Shown here one piece after another: positions 1 to 5,122 of a stretch of 5,122 nt of DNA. Below the pieces are notes generated by a model, which was given only the letters and a program-made list of their open reading frames with translations, ran no database searches and was not told where the DNA came from. The position numbers and the translations under genes were made by a program. The DNA is taken from NCBI GenBank assembly GCA_029863105.1, contig JAOTWC010000127.1:1-5122 (forward strand). Reading direction: 5' to 3'. Positions within the stretch are counted from its first letter, which is position 1. Every line of letters begins with the position of its first letter. This DNA is from Gemmatimonadota bacterium. Its GTDB lineage: Bacteria > Gemmatimonadota > Gemmatimonadetes > Palauibacterales > Palauibacteraceae.

Positions 1-358
1 AGGCGGACGTGAGACGATCATCGGCATGGTGTGGCAGCCGTACTTCGGCCCCATTCTGATGTTCGGACTCGGAGGCTTGCACGTGGAGATTCTGGAAGAC
101 GTATCGTTCCGGATTCAGCCGGTCACGGCCCAGGATTCCGCGGAGATGATCGATTCACTGCGCGGGGCACGGATCCTCGGTGGCGTGCGCGGGGAGCCGC
201 CCGTCGCTCGGGAGCGGATCGAAGAGGCGATACAGCGAATCAGTCAGCTCGTCGGCGATCATCCGGACATCGTCGAGCTCGACATCAATCCGTTCCTGGC
301 GTTCCCTGAGGCCGCTCGATGCTGTGCGGTGGATGCACGCTTCCGGATCCGCACGTAG
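1..358 (+). CDS. ADP-forming acyl-CoA (acetate-CoA) synthetase, C-terminal part of the ATP-grasp subunit/domain, 5'-truncated
   Basis: The reading frame is open from base 2 to a TAG at 356-358 and gives 118 residues, so the start lies left of the window. The visible part matches the end of the ATP-grasp (ATP-grasp_5) domain of ADP-forming acyl-CoA synthetases. It begins GRETIIGMV, continues FGPILMFGLGG with HVEILEDVSFRI, then has a VRGEPP stretch and a terminal ELDINPF...AVDARFRI. In this family these enzymes interconvert acyl-CoA + ADP + Pi with acid + CoA + ATP in the cytoplasm. The protein stops directly after the ATP-grasp fold, so there is no C-terminal acetyltransferase domain of the PatZ/Pka kind. 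Whether the CoA-binding domains are fused upstream or encoded separately cannot be seen. The ATG at 26 is internal to the conserved domain and not a start. Acyl specificity is unknown. Confidence 0.88.
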   Translation, partial: GGRETIIGMVWQPYFGPILMFGLGGLHVEILEDVSFRIQPVTAQDSAEMIDSLRGARILGGVRGEPPVARERIEEAIQRISQLVGDHPDIVELDINPFLAFPEAARCCAVDARFRIRT

Positions 359-467
359 GCCCAGATTCGGGTTCCGGGGTGAAACTCGGGTGGGGCACCA
401 GCCGTAAGACGAACTGAACGCGGAGTACTGACGGCGTGCTCACGTGGCGCGTCGAAGCGATAGACGT

Positions 468-473
468 AAGGAG
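468..473 (+). promoter_or_regulatory. Shine-Dalgarno deciding the start of the small membrane protein
   Basis: AAGGAG lies six bases upstream of the ATG at 480, an optimal position. It selects ATG 480 over the in-frame GTG at 444, which would place this motif inside the coding region and add twelve strongly charged residues before the hydrophobic helix. Confidence 0.75.
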
Positions 474-479
474 AGACAC

Positions 480-680
480 ATGGCACGGGCAATCGGATCG
501 CTGCTGGTCATGGGACTGCTCGGCATGTTCGTGCTGAGCCTGCTGTTCAGCGTTCTCATGCCGCTGATGTTCCTCGCGGTGAAGGTCGCGATCGTACTGG
601 TGATCGGATATGTCATCCTGCGGATCGTCAGCCCCGGGGATGCGGAGAAGATCCGCGTGAAGTTCAAGAAGGCGAGCTAG
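480..680 (+). CDS. Small hydrophobic membrane protein, 66 aa, unknown function
   Basis: I cannot assign this protein to a named family. Translated from ATG 480 (AAGGAG six bases upstream) it has 66 residues. After a short basic start (MAR), residues 5-27 are a continuous hydrophobic stretch broken by Pro28. A second stretch runs from 29 to about 47 and carries one lysine at 35. The tail from 48 to 66 is basic (R48, K57, R59, K61, K63, K64), with a VSPGDAEKIR segment. This suggests a two-helix hairpin, or one long bent helix, in the cytoplasmic membrane; by the positive-inside rule both ends would be cytoplasmic. It lies 121 nt after the acyl-CoA synthetase, so it may have its own promoter, although I see no clear -35/-10 pair. 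Its last 17 bases overlap the 3' end of the convergent minus-strand gene. The strong ribosome site and coherent hydrophobic design support a real gene. Confidence 0.72.
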   Translation: MARAIGSLLVMGLLGMFVLSLLFSVLMPLMFLAVKVAIVLVIGYVILRIVSPGDAEKIRVKFKKAS

Positions 681-1419
681 CAGGACCCAGTTCGCGCGCG
701 GTCTCGCCGGTGGCGTACGCAGCGATTTCGTCGACGAGACGCACGGCGGCGGCTTCCCTCCGGCGCACCGTTCGGGAATAGATCGCCCGGGCGCCGGCGT
801 ACGACCCGCCGAGCACGGCCAGGGGCAGCGTAATCCCGAGGACCGCGGATCCGAGGATTCCCGCCAGGGCTCCGCCCGCCCCCACGCCTGCGCCAACCCC
901 GACGCCCCCGACGATTCCGCCGAACATGGCGGACGCCAGTCCGGTATACGTCTCCTCGACGCGAATCAACGTTTCTCCGTCCCGCGAGGCGACGAGCACC
1001 TGCTGGCCGGCGGAGTTGGTATCGGTTCGCGAGCTCCAGGTCAGGGTCTTTCCCACGGCGCTGGCCGTACCCTGTCCGTCCGTCGCCACCTGTATCAGGG
1101 GGATGATCCCGTCGAACCGGTCAGGGGCCAGTTCTCCCGGCACCGTCCGCTCGACCGAGATCTTCATCGGCGCGCCGGCGAGCTTCTCGACCAGCGTACT
1201 CTCCGGGGTGCGACTCTCGATCTCCGCTGCCGCGCGTCTCAGCAGGTCCGGATCGATGCCGGCCTCGCGCGCGATCTCCGCCAGCTCCGCAAGTGTCAGC
1301 CCCTCCGGGTCTGCGGCGCTCGGCTCGGCCCGCTGCAGCTCCGTGGCCCGTTTGAGAATGCTGGCCACCTCGCTGTCACCGTACCGCCTGACGGGCGGAC
1401 GTTCGGGCGGTTCGTTCAT
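664..1419 (-). CDS. Hypothetical protein with helical N-terminal domain and glycine-rich transmembrane hairpin, 251 aa
   Basis: Function not recognised. The start chosen is the ATG at 1419-1417, whose ATGA overlaps the stop of the upstream peptidase gene; the longer open frame to 1614 is peptidase-coding DNA in another frame. Residues about 14-70 form an acidic helical region with two blocks, SEVASILKRATEL and LTLAELAEIAREAGIDPDLL. The second resembles a short N-terminal module that I recall from other uncharacterised bacterial membrane proteins. Residues about 84-158 look like a mixed alpha/beta domain, possibly lipid- or ligand-binding (SRPBCC-like), but this is a guess. Residues 161-213 are hydrophobic and probably a two-helix hairpin: the first half is packed with glycine (GxxxG-type spacing, 167-187), the second is a GSAVLGITLPLAVLGG stretch. 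A basic RRR at 219-221 and an amphipathic tail follow. No signal peptide is visible. As the last gene of the cluster and translationally coupled to the secreted peptidase, a membrane role linked to it is possible but unproven. Confidence 0.8.
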   Translation of the reverse strand: MNEPPERPPVRRYGDSEVASILKRATELQRAEPSAADPEGLTLAELAEIAREAGIDPDLLRRAAAEIESRTPESTLVEKLAGAPMKISVERTVPGELAPDRFDGIIPLIQVATDGQGTASAVGKTLTWSSRTDTNSAGQQVLVASRDGETLIRVEETYTGLASAMFGGIVGGVGVGAGVGAGGALAGILGSAVLGITLPLAVLGGSYAGARAIYSRTVRRREAAAVRLVDEIAAYATGETARELGPASSPS

Positions 1420-2777
1420 CGGCTCTGCTCGGGCAACACCGCCAGGGCCCGTTGAAGCGCATCGGCAGCCCGGTGAAAATGATCGGCGAGCAGCCGCAGC
1501 TCCCGGCCGGCCAACCCGAGGTCCCCCGCCCGCAGGGCCAGCCGCACGCCCGGCAGGAGAACCGGGGCGTATCCGTTGTCCGGATCGTCCTGGACGTACA
1601 GGTTGCGGCTCCACCCGCCGCCTTCACCCGGTGACCTGAGCAGCGCGGCGATCGCGTCCCGCTGCAAGCCGTTCGCCTGCGCGGCGAGGCGGTTTGACGG
1701 CCCGGCCGCTGCGAGCCATGCCGCGCGACCGGCTTCGAACCGGGACGCCGCCTCCTGGTAGTCGTCGAGAGCTTCATGCGCGGCCTGCAGCGCCCCGGCG
1801 ATTCCTTCGACGCCGGACGACGCCATCAGTTCGCCGGCCACGTCGGTGAGGTTTGCGCGAAACGCCGCCGCGAGCGCTTCGTGTCCGTACGGAATCAGGT
1901 CGGCGTTCGCCAACCGCGCCACAATCACGGCGGTGAGGCGGGACGTTGTCGCGTGGTATTCGTAACCCGGGTCTCCGAACCGCTGCATCCAGTCGGCCGT
2001 GTCGTACATCGAGTGGTATACCCCCGACGGACCGCCGAATCCGTACCCGGCGACCGGGATTCCGAGATGCAGGTAGAACGGCAGATGATCGGAACCGCCT
2101 CCCATCGTTCCCAGCGTTGGCTCGGCCATCGAGGCGCCCTCATCCTCCTCGCGCTGTGCCTCCAACCAGACGTCGTACACGAAACGCCCCGACCCCGGGT
2201 CGCGCACGACCCGCGTTGCCTCCCGGACCAAACCCCTGATCTCTGGTGCGGCGGATGCGCCGAATCGTGACCCGGAGACGGGAGAGTCCTGGTTCACGTA
2301 CGCGATCGCGTGCGCCCCCAGTTGGTCTGCGTTGGCCTCCACCCACTCGGTGGACCCGATGATGCCCCACTCCTCCGCGTCCCATGTCGCGAACACGATC
2401 GTGCGCCGTGGCCGGTGTCCCTGCCGCGCCGCCGCGGCGAACGCGCGGGCCGCTTCGATCACGCTGGCCGTGCCGCTCACGTTGTCCACCGCGCCGGGCC
2501 CCCAGGCGTCCCGGTGTGCACCGACGAGGACCCACTCGTCCGGCCAGACACTGCCCGGGATCGTGGCGATCGTGTTGAACGCGGAGTGGTAGGCCGCCTC
2601 CCCGCGCTCCGCCGTAACCCGCAACCGCACGGTGGTCGTGCCGGGACCCGTCAGATAGTCCAGGTCCAGGCCTCCCTGCCAGTCCTCCGGCGGAACGGCA
2701 CCCTTCAGCCCGGCAAACAGTCGGCCCGCGACCCCGTATCCGATCGGCAGGACGGGGATGCGTGCCACACCCTCCAT
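1416..2777 (-). CDS. C-terminal piece of the frameshifted M28B peptidase: catalytic and dimerisation domains
   Basis: The frame carries all zinc ligands and the general base: AHRDAWGPGAVDN, then WDAEEWGIIGSTEW, NQDSPVSGSRFG, GGSDHLPFYLHLGIP and VYHSMYDTADWMQRFGDP. A helical TfR-dimer-like C-terminus follows, with the characteristic NLYV...DNGY...LPGVRLAL segment. The first ATG (2777) is only an internal methionine. It has no Shine-Dalgarno, and family-like sequence continues in the same frame upstream of it to 2840 (GDPSTPDSPSLPG), where the gap to the N-terminal piece closes. Read alone, this piece would lack the signal peptide and PA domain. The stop TGA at 1418-1416 forms an ATGA with the next gene. 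Confidence 0.65.
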   Translation of the reverse strand: MEGVARIPVLPIGYGVAGRLFAGLKGAVPPEDWQGGLDLDYLTGPGTTTVRLRVTAERGEAAYHSAFNTIATIPGSVWPDEWVLVGAHRDAWGPGAVDNVSGTASVIEAARAFAAAARQGHRPRRTIVFATWDAEEWGIIGSTEWVEANADQLGAHAIAYVNQDSPVSGSRFGASAAPEIRGLVREATRVVRDPGSGRFVYDVWLEAQREEDEGASMAEPTLGTMGGGSDHLPFYLHLGIPVAGYGFGGPSGVYHSMYDTADWMQRFGDPGYEYHATTSRLTAVIVARLANADLIPYGHEALAAAFRANLTDVAGELMASSGVEGIAGALQAAHEALDDYQEAASRFEAGRAAWLAAAGPSNRLAAQANGLQRDAIAALLRSPGEGGGWSRNLYVQDDPDNGYAPVLLPGVRLALRAGDLGLAGRELRLLADHFHRAADALQRALAVLPEQSR

Positions 2778-3547
2778 CGCGTGTTCGGGAACCCTGGCGA
2801 CGCCCGGAAGAGAGGGCGAGTCCGGGGTGGAGGGATCGCCTCCGTGTTCAGCACACTTCCCCGCTGAATGCCGGCTGGCGGCCGCATCGGACCCTCCGGC
2901 AGGACGGTTCCGCGCCCGAATCCGTCAGCTTCCGGATCGGAATACAGCAACAGGCCGGCGGCTCCGCGGGCCTGGGCCTCGCGTACCTTGATTCCGCGAA
3001 ACGACCGCCCGTAGCGGACCAGGACGATCCGGTCGCGCACGTCGATGCCCAGGGAATCCAGCACGGCGTAGTCGGCAGGAAGTCCGAAGTTGGCGTATAC
3101 GACCTGGCCCTCGACCGACCCGATGCCCGAGTACGCGTGGAACGGGGGGACTCCGACCGACGCGCCGCCGAGCGGGGGTTCCTCGAGAGCGAACACTTGG
3201 CGCGTTGGCGCGATCAGCTCGAGGGACGCACCGAGCGGCTGCGGCATGAACAGCACCAGGCTGTCGTACGTCGCCTCGATCCCCGCCGCACGAAGCCACA
3301 CCAGCACAGAATCGCGCGTGGCGACCTGACCGGGAGTCCCGGCGACATGCGGCACTGCCGACAGGCCGCGCGCCCACCGGGCGACCGAGTCCGGGGAGAT
3401 CGCCGCGATCAACGTCCGTTCGAAGTCCACCTGCTCCGCCTGTCGCGACGCCGCGAATCCCTCCTGGGCGGCCAGAACACCAGGTCCGGCCGCGTCAGCC
3501 AGCACGATCAGCGCCGCTCCCGTCAGCCTCAGCGACCGGAGACTCAT
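2705..3547 (-). CDS. N-terminal piece of the frameshifted M28B peptidase: signal peptide, start of peptidase domain and PA insert
   Basis: This is the product if the sequence is read literally: 280 residues ending at a TGA at 2707-2705. Residues 1 to about 235 follow the family: a signal peptide, then PHVAGTP, a DSVLVWLRAAGIEATYDSLVL stretch, and a PA domain with GQVVYANFG, RDRIVLVRYG and ARGAAGLLLYSDPEADG, ending at QRGSVLNT. The last 45 or so residues (proline- and arginine-rich, with WRVWHASP) do not belong to the family and are out-of-frame translation. The piece lacks every zinc ligand, so alone it cannot be a peptidase. It overlaps the C-terminal piece by about 70 nt, which is the region where both frames happen to be open. 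Confidence 0.6.
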   Translation of the reverse strand: MSLRSLRLTGAALIVLADAAGPGVLAAQEGFAASRQAEQVDFERTLIAAISPDSVARWARGLSAVPHVAGTPGQVATRDSVLVWLRAAGIEATYDSLVLFMPQPLGASLELIAPTRQVFALEEPPLGGASVGVPPFHAYSGIGSVEGQVVYANFGLPADYAVLDSLGIDVRDRIVLVRYGRSFRGIKVREAQARGAAGLLLYSDPEADGFGRGTVLPEGPMRPPAGIQRGSVLNTEAIPPPRTRPLFRASPGFPNTRWRVWHASPSCRSDTGSRADCLPG

Positions 3548-4323
3548 GGCGCAGGCTTCCCCAGGATTTCGTCCGCGCAAACCAGTCCCCGCAGGGTTAG
3601 AAACGGATCTATATCATCTACAGTATCACATTGTGGCGCAATCAGTTCTGCCAGTCCGCCCGTCGCGATCACGAGTGGATCGTCCGGCTGCCACTCGGCC
3701 AGAATCCGCCGGACCGTCCCGTCGATGCCGTCGACGATCGCCCAGAACACGCCGGACTCCAGAGCGGCTTCGGTGGACCGACCGATGACCCGCTGAGGCG
3801 ACCGAATCTCGATGGACGGCAGTTTGGACGATCGCTCCGAAAGTCGGTCGATCCCGGCTCGTGGTCCAGGAGCGATCGCCCCGCCGAGAAAGACGCCGTC
3901 TGCCGTAATGCAATCGAAGGTCGTGGCGGTGCCCAGGTCCACGACCACCGTGTTGCGTCCGTGCAGGACCGACGTCGCCAGCGTGTTGACGACCCGGTCG
4001 GCGCCGACCGTCGAGGGCGACTCGACGTCGAGACGAATCGGAAGTGGGCTGTCGGCGTCGACCCATCGGAGGGGCAGACCCAGCCGCTCAAACGCCTGGG
4101 TCCAGGGACGGTCGAGAGGAGGTACGACGGAGGCGATCGCGCCCCGGGATACCGGCCACGGTCCGGCACCGAACTCCGCCGAGATCAGTCCACGCACGAG
4201 CAGCGCGATCTCGTCTCCCGTGCGGCGATGTTCGGTGGCGAGCCGCCAGTTCGCCCGCTCTTCCCGGCCCTCGAACAGGCCCAGCATCGTCTCCGTATTC
4301 CCGACGTCCACCGCGAGTATCAT
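3544..4323 (-). CDS. coaX: Type III pantothenate kinase (CoaX), 259 aa
   Basis: CoaX phosphorylates pantothenate with ATP to 4'-phosphopantothenate, the first step of CoA synthesis, in the cytoplasm. It belongs to the ASKHA fold and, as known for the family, is not inhibited by CoA and needs a monovalent cation. Family motifs occur in order: DVGNTETMLGLF (6-17, phosphate loop with Asp6), STVGADRVVNTLA (104-116), VVDLGTATTFD (127-137), LGGAIAPG (146-153), STEAALESGVFWAIVDGIDG (183-202) and ATGGLAELIAP (220-230). The length is normal. The start at ATG 4323 is chosen because GAGGAG sits six bases upstream and the protein then begins MILAVDVGNT, as homologues do. An in-frame ATG at 4344 overlaps the birA stop as ATGA and would add seven residues (MTAEESA). 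The stop at 3546-3544 overlaps the peptidase start. Near the C-terminus (3596-3633) the codons turn AT-rich, unlike the rest of the gene. Confidence 0.95.
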   Translation of the reverse strand: MILAVDVGNTETMLGLFEGREERANWRLATEHRRTGDEIALLVRGLISAEFGAGPWPVSRGAIASVVPPLDRPWTQAFERLGLPLRWVDADSPLPIRLDVESPSTVGADRVVNTLATSVLHGRNTVVVDLGTATTFDCITADGVFLGGAIAPGPRAGIDRLSERSSKLPSIEIRSPQRVIGRSTEAALESGVFWAIVDGIDGTVRRILAEWQPDDPLVIATGGLAELIAPQCDTVDDIDPFLTLRGLVCADEILGKPAP

Positions 4324-4329
4324 CGCGCT

Positions 4330-4335
4330 CTCCTC
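4330..4335 (-). promoter_or_regulatory. Shine-Dalgarno deciding the coaX start
   Basis: On the minus strand GAGGAG occurs six bases before the ATG at 4323-4321, inside the short gap after the birA stop. It favours initiation at MILAVDVGNT over the ATG at 4344 that overlaps birA. Confidence 0.7.
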
Positions 4336-4340
4336 AGCCG

Positions 4341-5122
4341 TCATTCCGGGATCAGGGTTCCGTCAACCACGCGTCGCAGCGCCCCGCGGTCCGGACGAAA
4401 CAGTAACGCACCGTCCGGAGCGATGCCGACGCATGTACCGGACAGCGGCTCTTCCTCGTTCCCCAGCTGGAGCGACCCGCGCCGATCCCGCATGCCGTCG
4501 TATCGATCCAGATCCTCGAGATCTCCCGGGCCCAGGGTCGGTCGGCGATCGGTCAGGTGAGCCCTGAGACCTTCCACGACCGCGTCGGCGACTGCCGTGA
4601 GCGCGACGGTCGTGCCGAGTTCCTCGTCCAGTGAAGTGGCGGAACGGGCTATGCGCTGCGAAATGCCCTTTCCCAGGGGACGGACATTGATGCCCACGCC
4701 GGCGACCAGGTACCGGGGGCGTGCTCCGACCCACGCCGCTTCGGTGAGGATGCCCCCGAACTTGAGACCGTTGGCATACAGGTCGTTCGGCCACTTCAGC
4801 TTCGGGTGCAGGCCCGGAAGGGCCGCATCCAGAGATCGGGCGACCCCCAGGCCCGCCAGGATGGAAATCGGACCGGACTGCTCGAATCCCTCCGGCCGGA
4901 ACACCATACTCAGGTACACGCCCGCCCCGGCCGGCGACGCCCACGATCGTCCGGCCCGCCCGCGGCCCCGCGTCTGTTCGCCGGCGATCACGATCGTCCC
5001 CGCCGGCGCAGCTTCCTGTTCGGCGAGGCGTTTGGCCTCGTCGTTCGTCGATGTGACGGTTGCCAGCACCGTCACATGGTCCTGGCCCCAGCGGGCTGCC
5101 AGGTGGGCCGCCGTGTGCCCGT
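4341..5122 (-). CDS. birA: Biotin--[acetyl-CoA-carboxylase] ligase (BirA), 5' end beyond the window
   Basis: BirA activates biotin with ATP to biotinyl-5'-AMP and transfers it to the lysine of biotin carboxyl carrier domains such as that of acetyl-CoA carboxylase. Counting from the first visible residue, the catalytic domain shows VTSTND (22-27), the biotinyl-AMP loop GRGRAGRSW (52-60), KWPNDL (109-114), KFGGIL with the conserved lysine 120, and GVGINV (141-146). A C-terminal SH3-like segment follows (LSGTCVGIAPDGALLFRP). The frame stays open to the right edge, and the extra residues (GHTAAHLAARWG) look like the usual lead-in to the STN motif. I therefore treat the GTG at 5075 as internal and the gene as missing a short 5' part. 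Whether a DNA-binding winged helix precedes it, making it also the bio repressor, cannot be seen. The stop TGA (4343-4341) is 17 nt before coaX. Confidence 0.93.
   Translation of the reverse strand, partial: GHTAAHLAARWGQDHVTVLATVTSTNDEAKRLAEQEAAPAGTIVIAGEQTRGRGRAGRSWASPAGAGVYLSMVFRPEGFEQSGPISILAGLGVARSLDAALPGLHPKLKWPNDLYANGLKFGGILTEAAWVGARPRYLVAGVGINVRPLGKGISQRIARSATSLDEELGTTVALTAVADAVVEGLRAHLTDRRPTLGPGDLEDLDRYDGMRDRRGSLQLGNEEEPLSGTCVGIAPDGALLFRPDRGALRRVVDGTLIPE

Larger units (their letters stand above)
1416..3547 (-). pseudogene. Secreted M28B-family metallopeptidase (PSMA/glutamate carboxypeptidase II-like), interrupted by a one-base frameshift
   Basis: Seen: two minus-strand frames encode consecutive halves of one M28B peptidase. 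The total length is 2132 nt, one short of a multiple of three; one restored base near 2835-2848 gives 710 residues. Domain order after restoration: signal peptide (1-27, hydrophobic core ending VLAA before QEG); N-terminal peptidase segment (PHVAGTP, 67-73); PA-type insert (about 137-230); catalytic domain (about 265-550); TfR-like helical dimerisation domain at the C-terminus. By alignment to human PSMA the di-zinc centre is complete: His345 in AHRDAW, Asp355 in GAVDN, Glu392 (general base) and Glu393 in WDAEEW, Asp421 in NQDS, His512 in VYHSMYD. Such enzymes remove amino acids or dipeptides from peptides outside the cytoplasm. The start ATG 3547 overlaps the coaX stop as ATGA and gives a clean signal peptide; the ribosome site is weak (GGGGAAG). 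Intact motifs on both sides make a sequencing error or very recent mutation more likely than an old pseudogene. Confidence 0.85.

Noticed and set aside
359..479. Promoter or terminator between the acyl-CoA synthetase and the small membrane protein gene
   Set aside because: I found no -35/-10 pair with proper spacing and no stem followed by T residues; only the ribosome binding site is convincing.
620..656. Inverted repeat GCGGATC/GATCCGC with a 23-nt loop, and a CCCCGGGG palindrome inside it
   Set aside because: It lies within the small membrane protein coding sequence, has no T-run, and 7-bp matches are expected by chance in GC-rich DNA; not a convincing terminator.
671..708. GGCGAG/CTCGCC inverted repeat across the convergent gene ends, considered as a bidirectional terminator
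   Set aside because: It is only six base pairs with a 26-nt loop and no flanking T/A tracts, so the stem would not be a credible terminator.
926..1639. Plus-strand open frame of 237 codons antisense to the orphan gene and the peptidase end
   Set aside because: It has low-complexity Ser/Arg/Pro composition and no ribosome site. It crosses the ATGA junction of two better-supported genes.
2835..2848. Programmed -1 ribosomal frameshifting in the peptidase gene
   Set aside because: There is no X_XXY_YYZ slippery heptamer and no obvious downstream pseudoknot. The family is normally a single uninterrupted frame, so an indel is the simpler explanation.
2762..3796. Plus-strand open frame of 344 codons opposite the peptidase and coaX
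   Set aside because: It is the antisense shadow of the PA-domain half of the peptidase and the coaX end, with no recognisable motif and arginine-rich noise composition.
3631..4560. Long plus-strand open frame of 309 codons, plus a 251-codon one at 3812-4567
   Set aside because: Both are antisense to coaX and birA, whose motifs are unmistakable. The translations are arginine/serine/proline-rich without domain character, as expected for shadow frames in high-GC DNA.
5073..5075. GTG as the birA start
   Set aside because: An AGGA lies just upstream, but the same frame is open to the window edge and encodes residues resembling the usual lead-in to the STN motif, so the gene more likely begins outside.

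Overview
The window is high-GC bacterial DNA, roughly two thirds G+C by eye, almost entirely coding, with no RNA gene, CRISPR array, insertion sequence or integrase visible. The gene content suggests a free-living high-GC bacterium. It includes a secreted M28B (PSMA-like) metallopeptidase, CoaX instead of a type I PanK, an ADP-forming acyl-CoA synthetase tail, and an orphan protein with an acidic helical N-terminus and a glycine-rich membrane hairpin. Gemmatimonadota is my best guess, but it rests on remembered family style and not on any marker gene.

Layout. On the plus strand, positions 1-358 are the 3' end of an ADP-forming acyl-CoA synthetase (ATP-grasp subunit or domain). A gap of about 120 nt with no convincing promoter or terminator follows, apart from a good Shine-Dalgarno. 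Then comes a 66-residue hydrophobic membrane protein (480-680). Its end overlaps, tail to tail, the last gene of a minus-strand cluster that fills the rest of the window. Read in its own direction (right to left), that cluster is birA (biotin-protein ligase, start beyond the right edge), coaX (type III pantothenate kinase), a secreted M28B metallopeptidase, and an orphan membrane-anchored protein. Junctions are 17 nt or 4-nt ATGA overlaps, so the four are probably one transcript with translational coupling.

Function. BirA and CoaX both serve cofactor metabolism: attachment of biotin to carboxylases and the first step of CoA synthesis. The acyl-CoA synthetase on the other strand is also CoA-linked, but it is convergently oriented and not in the operon. 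The peptidase has an N-terminal signal peptide and so acts outside the cytoplasm. The orphan coupled to it is predicted to sit in the membrane.

The main anomaly is a one-base frameshift in the peptidase gene near 2835-2848. The two halves are otherwise intact in family motifs. Restoring one base gives a continuous 710-residue protein with every zinc-binding and catalytic residue in place. This is either a sequencing or assembly error or a very recent inactivation. I see no previously undescribed defence, mobile or RNA system in this window.
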